A stretch of DNA of 64,000 nucleotides, from NCBI GenBank assembly GCA_963514095.1, contig OY741268.1:24094157-24158156 (forward strand). Direction: 5' to 3'. Shown here piece after piece: positions 10,335 through 19,114 of this stretch; the first letter of the stretch is position 1, and each line of letters starts with the position of its first letter. This DNA comes from Eutrigla gurnardus. Taxonomy: Eukaryota; Chordata; Actinopteri; Perciformes; Triglidae. Both the position numbers and the translations under genes were made by a program. The notes below the pieces were generated by a model. The model made no database searches and was not told the DNA's origin. It saw only the letters and a list, made by a program, of their open reading frames with translations.

Positions 10335-11009
10335 ACGAAGCAGGATTTGGGTTTAGCGCGGTAACTTCAGGGTTAAACCTGGGTTTTCCCGGAGCAGGTT
10401 TGATGAGATCAAGGTGGAGAAAAACAACGCCTACTGACTAATCAGTTCTCTTGAAGTTGGCATCAGCATTTATCCCGTGGAGTTCGGTGCGTGGATTAAA
10501 AAGCTTGGTTGATCGTGAGAGTGTTCAGAGACCGGTCTTTTTCTTTCCTTCACGATGTTTTAGATCCAGATTCTCGTCGGAGGGAATGACTTTTCTGTGT
10601 CAGCGTACAATCTACTGACCACTTAAAAGGTTTTTTTTTCAGCGTTTTATTTCGGGAAACTCTCCCACTTAACACCGCACTTGAAAATCGATGTAATCGT
10701 AGTGCACTTATGATGGGGCAGTCGTATACGACTATTAACGACACACATTCACACAGTCGGCGAGTTTTTGCCAGCTGAACTTCCTGCATTTGGCAGATGA
10801 AAAAAAGCCTTTTTCTTTCCCTGACGATGTTTTTATATGAGAGATCCAGATTCTCCTCGGAGGGAATTACTTTTCTGTGTCAGCGTACAGCCTACTGACC
10901 ACTTTGAATTATGTTTTTATATTTATTTTATTTGCTCCCAAATCCGCCGGGATTGCCGCTGAGAGAATTAGGCTGATATTGTCATACACCACGCCATAAG
11001 AATACATCT
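10335..11009 (+). repeat. Unclassified modular dispersed repeat, copy 2 (left part)
   Basis: Starts at TACGACGAAGCAGGATTTGG and shares its blocks with copy 1 (5960-6715). The module around TTTTCTGTGTCAGCGTACA appears twice inside this copy (about 10,545-10,625 and 10,815-10,905), so the element carries internal duplication. It stops abruptly after ACATCTAAG at 11,009; the continuation seen in copy 1 (CAACACGTTCATTTT) resumes at 14,013. Confidence 0.65.
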
Positions 11010-14009
11010 AAGTGTAACAGTTGTCTGCGTTGTGTTGTTTAGTTGCAAGAAGGACCGACACTCTCTTAGCTTCAGGACCGCGGTTTTATACCGCGGTCAA
11101 GCCAGCCGCAACTCCGGTCTCCGTGGTCAAATCAGCCGCACTTAAATTTCGAGTGTACAAGTATTCTCAGCATTGCGGTAAATGCGGAGAAACATCGTAT
11201 TACTTCCGGTTTTCAAAATAAAGTTATTAAGAACAGTAAGCTATATATCGTGTTTCATGCGCCTATGATGAATAAAAAACACTTATCATTTGATTTACTG
11301 CACCAATGTGGAGAAATTCAAGTATAAAAGTCCCAAATTTATACATGCAGATTGCATCTTTGACCATATTTGACTTACTGTAAAAACACTTTGCTCAATA
11401 ATTCCTGGCTATAGGTGGAATATCTGACATCTACACATAATTGACTACAAGTATGTTTAATATGAAGCATTTTTACTGTACCAATGTGGAGAAATTCAAG
11501 TATAAATGTCACATATTTATACCTGAGATTGCATCTTTGACCATATTTGAGCTACTGTAAAAACACTTTGCTCAATAATTCCTGGCAATGGGTGGTATAT
11601 TTGACTTCTACAAATAATTGACTACAAGTATGTTTAATATGAAGCATTTTTACTGTACCAATGTGGAGAAATTGAAGTATAAATGTCCCATATTTATTAT
11701 ACCTGAGATAGCATCTTTTACCATATTTGACTTCCTGTAAAAACACTTTGCTCAATAATTCCTGCTATGGGTGGTATATTTGACTTCTACACATAGAGGA
11801 TTACAACTATACTTTAAATCAAGCATTTTTACTGCACCAATGTGGAGAAATTCAAGTATAAATGTCCCATATTTATACCTGAGATTGCATCTTTGACCAT
11901 ATTTGAGCTACTGTAAAAAAACTTTGCTCAATAATTCCTGGCTATGGGTGGTATATTTGACTTCTACACATAATTGACTACAAGCATGTTTAATGTGAAG
12001 CATTTTTACTGTACCAATGTGGAGAAATTCAAGTATAAATGTCCCATATTTATACCTGAGATTGCATCTTTGACCATATTTGAGCTACTGTAAAAACACT
12101 TTGCTCAATAATTCCTGGCTATGGGTGGTATATTTGACTTCTACACATAGAGGACTACAACTATACTTTAAATCAAGTCTTTTTACTGTACCAATGTGGA
12201 GAAATTCAACAACAAAGTCCCATATTTATACCTGGAGATTGCATCTTTGACCATATTTGACTTACTGTAAACACACTTTGCTCAATAATTCCTGGCTATG
12301 GGTGGTATATTTGACTTCTACACATAGAGGACTACAACTATACTTTAAATCAAGCATTTTTACTGTACCAATTAAGAGAAATTACAAAGTAAAAGTCCTA
12401 CATTTAACGAATAATAGGTAGATTTCTGAATATTTAAGGTGCTATAAAAATACTTTACTCAATAATTATTCGGTAAATGTAGGACTTTTACTTTGTAATT
12501 TCTCTTAATTGGTACAGTAGAAATGCTTGATTTTCATTATGTGTGTAGTCAGAGATGTCCTCAATACAAATATATCAGTATCATTCTGGAATTATTGAGA
12601 AAAGTATTCTTATAGTACCCCAAATATTCAGAAATCTACCTATTATTCGTTAAATGTAGGAGTTTTACTTTGTAATTTCTCTTAATTGGTACAGTAAAAT
12701 TCTTCATTTTTGGTATGTAGTCAGAGATGTCCTCAACTCAAATCAATCAGTGTCATTCTGGAATTATTGAGAAAAGTATTTTTATAGCACCTCAAATATT
12801 CATACCTCTACCTATTATTCGTTAAATGTAGGACTTTTACTTTGTAATTTCTCTTAATTGGTACAGTAAAAATGCTTGATTTTCGGTATATGTTGTCAGA
12901 GATGTCCTCAACTCAAATCAATCAGTGTCATTCTGGAATTATTGAGAAAAGTATTTTTTACAGCACCTCAAATATTCAGAAATCGACCTATTATTCGTTA
13001 AATGTAGGACTTTAACTTCGTAATTTCTCTTAATTGGTACAGTAAAAATGGTTCATATTAAACATACCTGTAGTCCTCTATGTGTCGAAGTCAAATATAC
13101 CACCACCATTATTGAGCAACGTGTTTTTACAGTAGCTCAAATATGGTCAAAGATGCAATCTCAGGTATAAATATGGGACATTTATACTTGAATTTCTCCA
13201 CATTGGTACAGTAAAACAAATGATAACAAGTGTTTTTTATTCATCATAGGCGCATGAAACACTTTAATGTAACATTTTATTTTCAATGGTTGGTAGGTTC
13301 GATATATAGCTTACTGTTCTTAATACCTTTATTTTGAAAACCGGAAGTAATACGATGTTTCTCCGCATTTACCGCAATGCTGAGAATACTTGTACACTCG
13401 AAATTTAAGTGCGGCTCATTTGAATGATACGGAATCAATGATACGGAAATCAGGTCAGCTCACAGTGAAGCACAGCACTCGCTCGGCACAGCATGGGCTC
13501 AATCCTCGCATACTGGCCTTATTTGTGTACATCATTAATTCAAAATAGATATATAAACGAAAACAAATGTACCTGGACAATGATACGGAAATGACTGGTC
13601 AGCTCACGGCCAAGCACAGCACTCGCTCGGCACAGCTTTATGGAGGAAAATTAGCAAGTTAGCGTAGCCTTCGAGCTAAGGTCGCTAGTTATTAACATTA
13701 AACAAAATAAACCCCCTGTAACACATTTAGTTACATGTAAAACTGTCGCCAGCTTCCTGAACATAATATCATGATAACTGCATTGTTACATTACATTGTT
13801 TACACAGTTTCAGTAAACTATAACGCTGTGCTTCGTGTAACAAACCTACCATGGGCTCAATCCTCGCATACTGGCACTGTGTTTCCGTCACAGCCCATAC
13901 TTATGTGCTGAGGAGAGCCCTGCTAACCAGTGAGCGTCCGTGATACATGAATAAAGATAAATATGATTGGCTGTCACTGTGGAAGTGGAATCAACACCAA
14001 AACTCTGTT
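11010..14009. mobile_element. 3 kb insertion splitting the modular repeat, containing a palindromic tandem-repeat element
   Basis: Comparison with copy 1 of the host repeat shows that about 3.0 kb interrupts it between 11,009 and 14,013. Both sides of the insertion carry TAAG, compatible with a short target duplication. The ends are weakly inverted: TGTAACAGTTGT on the left and TGGAACAGAGTT (complement) on the right, 8 of 12 matching. Inside are the palindromic array (11,134-13,416) and a right-hand segment (13,417-14,009) with repeated blocks TGATACGGAAAT and GCACTCGCTCGGCACAGC (about 13,485 and 13,620) and GGGCTCAATCCTCGCATACT (about 13,496 and 13,855). No protein is encoded. It may be one element or more than one. 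Confidence 0.5.
11134..13416. repeat. Large palindrome built of about 177 bp tandem units (foldback-like)
   Basis: The outer arms are inverted copies: AGCCGCACTTAAATTTCGAG at 11,134 and its complement ending at 13,416, with the whole flank to CACTTATCATTTG also inverted. The left arm holds six direct units starting TACTG(T/C)ACCAATGTGG at 11,296, 11,474, 11,651, 11,830, 12,007 and 12,184. The centre is a 159 bp inverted repeat (12,361-12,519). The right arm holds inverted units ending GGTACAGTA at 12,519, 12,696, 12,868, 13,044 and 13,213. The right units mostly carry a variant (TTTGTAATTTCTCTTAATTG), while the last one returns to the left-arm type. Confidence 0.85.
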
Positions 14010-14012
14010 CCA

Positions 14013-14112
14013 TAAGCAACACGTTCATTTTCTTTTAAGTAAAATCTTCGGCGTTTTATTGCGGGAAACTCCCCCACTTATCACCGCACTTGAAAATCGA
14101 TCTAATCAGTCA
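14013..14112 (+). repeat. Modular dispersed repeat, copy 2 (right part)
   Basis: CAACACGTTCATTTTCTTTT to AATCGATCTAATCAGTCAG matches 6,443-6,550 of copy 1. It resumes the repeat broken at 11,009 and ends at about 14,112, where GC-rich unrelated sequence follows. Confidence 0.6.
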
Positions 14113-14540
14113 GCCTCAGATCCATTCGGGTCCCGAAAGAAGGACTCGGACCTTCTGTGCGCCACAGCAGGCGAAAGCAGAAGCGCCGGAGCTGGTTCGG
14201 CCTCAGGCGAACCAGCGCGTTTTCCAAAACACGTCTTAAAGTGTCGGAGTCCATTTCTCTCACAGTTAAACACGTCCCGGACTAGAGACTTTCGGTTTCC
14301 ACCCGAACATGAAAAGTACACACACACAGATACATACAGGAAGAGACGTGTGGTGCCTTCAAATACAGTTGGAAATACTAACTTTTCTAGTCGTATCAAT
14401 CCAACTAAGTGTTACACACAGGCTGTCTTCAAATGTGTCAATGCATAGAGCTAAGCTTGGATTAAAAAGGTGTCTTTACGCTTCTCAGACTGCTTTATGT
14501 ACACATATTTTTCAAAACTGCAGCAATATACCAATGCATC
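14113..14540. other. GC-rich block with overlapping open frames, not assigned
   Basis: A GC-rich patch (about 14,113-14,290) in an AT-rich setting. It is open on both strands: 13,963-14,448 plus (161 codons, starting inside the insertion) and 14,106-14,399 minus (97 codons). I recognise neither product. The base composition suggests a captured exon or transposon piece rather than local intergenic DNA. Confidence 0.3.
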
Positions 14541-14544
14541 AATG

Positions 14545-14840
14545 ATTGACAGGTCTGTAGGCTAAGTGTGAAGCTAGCTTCTACAGCTAGCAGGTAGTCA
14601 GGTTTTAACTTAGGATAAAGACTGGAAACAGCTAACCTGCCATCTCTAAAGCTCACTGTCAACACATTAGGCTATAGGCAACAGAAGTGTAAAAAAAAAA
14701 AAAAAAAAAGTAAAAGGACAATTTGCCACCAGGCTAGCTGTTTCCTCCTGTTTCCAGTCTTTATGTTAAGCTAAGCTAGCCGGTTGCTGGCCAGATACAA
14801 AGTCCTCTTTAGCACAAAACATTAAATGTTATCAATCTAG
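14545..14840. repeat. Dispersed repeat with self-complementary halves
   Basis: The left half contains GATAAAGACTGGAAACAGCTA and the right half TAGCTGTTTCC...TTTCCAGTCTTTAT, its near complement. The halves are separated by a 19 bp poly(A) at about 14,691. The right half (CCAGTCTTTATGTTAAGCTA) is a common teleost repeat. It could fold into a long hairpin; MITE-like origin is possible. Confidence 0.55.
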
Positions 14841-15377
14841 CTAACTCACAAGAAGAGGCAGAGGTAAAAGTATTGATACTTGTGTTCAAAAATACTCTAT
14901 ACTGATTAAACTTGTTTACTTGAGTAAAAGTGAACAGTGGTTAATAGTGTTTTTTCACTATTATATCTAACATTTTATAGAGAATTAATCAAGAAAAGAA
15001 TCTGCAGGATTAGACATGAAAGAAAAGTAATCAGTTGCAGCCCTTACCACGTTCGTGTTCATTGTAAACAGGGTTATACTGGTAGAGGTATATTTGTTAC
15101 ATGAGTTGTTTGGGTATTATTATTATTATTATTATTGCTGAAAAAGAAAAACATATTTCAAGCCGAAAAGATACGCATGACCTCTTGGTAACACCTACAA
15201 GATGTTCTTAGCTTTTTACCATTCGTGCCCCAACTTGCAAAGCCGGCTGCAGGTCTTCATGAGAGGAGAAGAAAAGGCAGTTATGGCAGTGGTTAAAAAA
15301 AAAGTGAACAGGAAGGATCCGTAGCAAACCACTCCTTTTTCATTCATGTGTCACTCCGTCTCCTCTCGTTCACCATC
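14841..15377. other. Upstream region of fabp6-like gene A
   Basis: AT-rich, with an ATT trinucleotide run at about 15,118-15,135. It should contain the promoter of the gene at 15,378, but no clear TATA box or binding site can be singled out by eye. Confidence 0.35.
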
Positions 15378-16121
15378 ATGGCTTTCACTGGGAAATATGA
15401 GCTGGAGAGTCAAGACAACTATGAGGAGTTTCTGGAAATAATTGGTATTGGGCTTTTTTTGTTGTTGTTGTTGTGTTGACGTCAATGGATAAACGTATCC
15501 TTTCATTCATGAAAACTTCTGTATTTGGAATTTTCACCTGCTCTGTCACAGGTCTCTCCAACGCCAAGACAGACCACAAAGTGGTAACGGAGGTGGTTCA
15601 GGATGGGGACGAGATCTCCTGGACACAAACCATACCGAACTGGACCTGGTCCAATAAGTTCACCATCGGTCAACAGTGTGAGCTGGCAACAATGGCGGGC
15701 GTCAAATTCAAGGCGAGTTAATAACAGGCTCTGAAGATGAATGATCACTGAACTGCAATTCTTCCACGTACTCACAACTTGTCATGAAGCTTTCATGTAA
15801 TCAAGCTCATTATTTCCCCTTTGTGACCTTCTGTGTGACCTGTAGGCTCCTGTCACGATGGAAGGTGGCCGGATTTCAATAAAGTTTCCTCAGTACGACC
15901 TCACGGCAGAGATCATTGAGGACAAGCTGGTAATGGTGAGAGACGTAAAACAAAGCAAAACTCACGAGTCAAAATTCTCTCAAAATTTTTTCAACAACCA
16001 GAATAGAAATTGCCTTTAGCTACATTTTCATCCCGAATCGTCTTCATCTTTTTCCATCCAGAGTTGCGTAACTCCGGGAGAAAAGGGTGTGACTTTCAAA
16101 AGGATTAGCAAGAGGATCTAA
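15378..16121 (+). CDS. fabp6: Gastrotropin / ileal bile-acid-binding protein (fabp6-like, copy A)
   Basis: Four exons in the classic FABP arrangement: 15,378-15,444, 15,552-15,712, 15,846-15,935, 16,062-16,121, giving 125 residues. It starts MAFTGKYELES like FABP6 and carries the family features W-S-N-K-F-T-I-G, M-E-G-G and the terminal V-T-F-K-R-I-S-K-R-I. FABP6 binds bile acids in the cytosol of ileal enterocytes and passes them to basolateral export. Exon 2 (161 nt) is shorter than the usual FABP second exon, so the second helix of the portal region loses several residues. The exon 2 donor is GC (AAG|GCGAGT), not GT; exon 3 then opens with GCTCCTG in frame. The mirror copy B lies 0.7 kb downstream on the other strand. 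Confidence 0.88.
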
Positions 16122-16809
16122 CGCTGCGAGACTCAACATGCTTCGATGGAAACGAGGCTGAATGCGGAAAGTGAAGCACATCATGAAAGCGTTCGCTCCG
16201 GTTGCTGAAGCAAAAAGAGGATAAAGTTACCATCCGTAGAGAGGAGCAAGCAGGAGGCTCTTGGCTTCACAGGACTGCATTTTGTCGATTAACTCTCAGG
16301 TCAACTGAATAGAAGCAGCAAAACTACTTTAATATTCTACAAGGGTGACATCATTTCCCTGTACCTGTTTGATCCGATATAAATAACTGAAATATAGCCA
16401 ATCAATGTTTCCCACATTTTTGTGTTCATGGTCTCTTACATTCTGGGTCTAAAAACATATTTTCTGCACTTGTACACGTTTCCACTGCAAAGACAAACAT
16501 CTTCACGAGAAAATAAAGCAGATATGTCTAGGAGTGTATTTCTTATCCAAGGCATGAGATTTATTTCATTTTAAAGTTGGAGCAAGTATGGTATTATATG
16601 TGTCATCCAACAAGAATCTTTTACCTCAAATGAGCAGAAAATACAGTTTTTACTACTAACATGAATTTTAATTTGTATTAAACACTGTATTCATTTGCAA
16701 ATGACCCTCAAAAAAACTAAAATGTAAAGAGATAAATGCTGGATCGTTAAAATGAAATGATTTCTTGTTGGACATTTCATGCAGCCTTTTCAGGTGTCAT
16801 TAAATCAGT
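16122..16809. other. Shared 3' flank of the two convergent fabp6-like genes
   Basis: Contains an AATAAA on the plus strand at about 16,512 (GAGAAAATAAAGC), a plausible poly(A) signal for copy A. The rest is AT-rich with no coding evidence. Confidence 0.5.
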
Positions 16810-17448
16810 TTAATGTGTCTTCTTACTAATCAGCTTGTTAGTAATGGCACCAATGGTGTTGACCTAAAAAAGGGAAAAAAATATATCAAAAGACTGCATT
16901 CTCTGTCACATCTCTGACACATACACTTTCATCAGTCTGTATACTCTCACCTCAAAAAGCTTGTCACCAACCACCTCAGCGGTGTAAACGTAGTTGGGAC
17001 TGAATCTTGAGTTCACCTCCATCCAAAGTGACAGTGGTCTAAAATAAAAACATAAAATAACTATGAGAAAACCGCAAAATAAACCAGTCAGTGTTTAAAC
17101 ATCTTAAAAAAATAGAATAAAACAACCTTAAATGCCTGTCCATCCAGAGTTTCCAGTTCACTCTCCTTCCCAATGAGGAACGTGTTGCTCCAGGTCTTGT
17201 CCATCAGAACTTTGGTCAGCCTGAACGTGTCATTCTGATAGATGTCTGTTATGACGTCACTCTTGGGCTCATTGGGGTCTTTAATTCCTAGGGACAAAAT
17301 AACACATAATTAGCAGCGGTAATCAACACATTTTTGATCCAGTACTTTTGATATATTTATACACGTAAGTAAGTCTCTTACCAAGAGCCTTCATGAATTG
17401 GCTGCTGTTCTCCTCGCTCTCCAGAACAAATTTCCCTGTAAAAGCCAT
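16810..17448 (-). pseudogene. fabp6: fabp6-like copy B, exon 3 frameshifted
   Basis: Four exons on the minus strand mirror copy A: 17,382-17,448 (67 nt, MAFTGKFVLESEENSSQF), 17,127-17,287 (161 nt, ending with ETLDGQAFK), 16,951-17,038, and 16,810-16,863 (VNTIGAITNKLISKK then stop). Splice sites are GT-AG. Exon 3 is 88 nt where copy A and the family have 90. Its first eleven codons (TTVTLDGGELK) and its end (FSPNYVYTAEVVGDKLFE) are in different frames. The visible frame hits TGA after about 20 codons of the exon. All else is conserved, so the lesion is recent, restricted to this individual, or an assembly error. The reading as bile-acid-binding protein is secure; whether it is functional is not. 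Confidence 0.75.
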
Positions 17449-18752
17449 GATGAAGCGACCACTGCTGCCTGCTGCGTCGAACCGAGACCTACTGTTTCTG
17501 CAAGTTTCTTCATTTGTTTAGCCAAATTAACTCAAATTAAAATAAAGACATCTGTAATTGATGTTTCGTGAGCAAACAGAGAGCAGAATCCACTTATTTC
17601 AAGTTTGCCCATCATTAAACTTTCAGCACATTTTCTGTTCAACGACTTTCAACAATTTATTTTGTTATACTGAATAAAAACTGTGTCTTTTGCACATATT
17701 CTTTCAATTGTTGTATTTAACAGTGGCTTAGTCAAGAGTCCTCTTTTTATTTGATTCTTAATTTTTAAGTTCATATATAAGGCAGTATTACACATTCCAT
17801 ATCACACCAAAGTATTCACTATAGGATATGCATCCTCTTCTTTTGCCTGCAGGGGACAGGGTGAAAAAGCCATAGAGCAGATCACAGTATGAGAAGCCAG
17901 AGATAAATCTATATGGCTGGACAATCAGAGTGGATCAGCACTTAAACTTTACAATATTTATCCCAAAACAGTTAATAGGAATTATGTTTTTTTTCTTTAA
18001 TCAAGTCAATCCTAACAATTGTGATAGATTTGGTTATTTATTTAAGCTGCCACAGAGTGTTTCGGCTTCTTTTCTTTTTCTTTTGTTCCTCCTTTCCTAA
18101 ATATCTCCCGGGGATGTCAGCCCTTTGTCAGTGTGACTAAGCAAATCTGGAGTGCTGCAGGCTCAGGCCTCCGCTCGGCTCAGGTGGGAGAATATTTTTA
18201 ATAGATGTTTGATAAAACAAGTCGTGCCTCTGGGAGGTGTCATGAGATGTTTGGTGTCACCAACACGTTTGCAAACCAATATGCAAGAAAAGTCCATCGA
18301 GACACAGGCGTCACATTGGTGTTCATTCAACTGAGTATGAAAATCTTTCTTTCACATAAAATGCCACTGAACTCTGTCTTGTGGTTGGAAACAAACCGGT
18401 GTAAATCACCCCTCTTCTTGTCTCGTCTGACCCTTTAGGACAGAGAATACTTCACCAAGAAATCCGTCTGTTGTCATGGATACACAGCCGCTGATACTGA
18501 AAAGGACTGTGTCCCAATCAGCTATATTCCAAAACGGTACAAGTTCTTTCCATATTACTATTGTTGAGTGTTTGACATTGACAGTGCTCCTGGAGAGGAG
18601 CTGCATGAAATAAACTTCACTATTCCATTATCACCACTAGGAGGTGCTCTCATTCCTCAGTAAAACACCAGGGGGTTGGGATACATCTTCACCTTATACT
18701 TGTCTAGCAGTGAGCAGATTGAAGCTTTTTATGTGTGACATTATGAAAAATA
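17449..18752. other. Intergenic, no gene recognised
   Basis: AT-rich upstream flank of fabp6-like copy B. Open frames at 18,152-18,606 on both strands are short, mutually overlapping and lack recognisable motifs. Confidence 0.5.
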
Positions 18753-19114
18753 TGATCCATCCATCCATTGTCTACCGCTTTATCCTGTATTCAGGGTCGT
18801 GGGGGGGCTGGAGCCGATCCCAGCTGTCATTTGGCGAAGGCAGGGTACACCCTGGACAGGATGCCAGTCTATCACAGGGCTGACAGAGACAAACAACCAT
18901 TCACACTCACATTCACACCTACAGGACATAAACATAGAGTCACCAATGAACCTTTCCCCATCCTGCATGTCTTTGGACTGTGGGAGGAAGCCGGAGAACC
19001 CGGAGAGAACCCACGCTCACACGGGGAGAACATGCAGGTCCACACAGAAGAAACCCGAACCCTACACAGGAATCGAACCCGACAGTGCTACCCACTACAC
19101 CACCGTGCAGCCCT
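18753..19114 (-). mobile_element. tRNA-derived SINE with L2-like tail
   Basis: On the minus strand the element starts GGGCTGCACGGTGGTGTAGT. It has a perfect polymerase III A-box (TGGTGTAGTGGG) and a B-box (GGTTCGATTCC). The body follows (CATGTTCTCCCCGTG, TCCGGCTTCCTCCCACAGTC, GGCTGGGATCGGCTCC), ending in a (GGAT)n tail. This is a very common teleost SINE. Part of the same body recurs at 39,085-39,130. Confidence 0.85.

Noticed and set aside
11296..13213. Regularly spaced repeats resembling a CRISPR array
   Set aside because: The unit is about 177 bp with no short repeat plus unique spacer pattern, the array inverts in the middle, and the DNA is from a vertebrate.
19030..19114. Minus-strand tRNA gene (A and B boxes present)
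   Set aside because: It is the head of a SINE: no cloverleaf can be drawn and a SINE body and tail follow.
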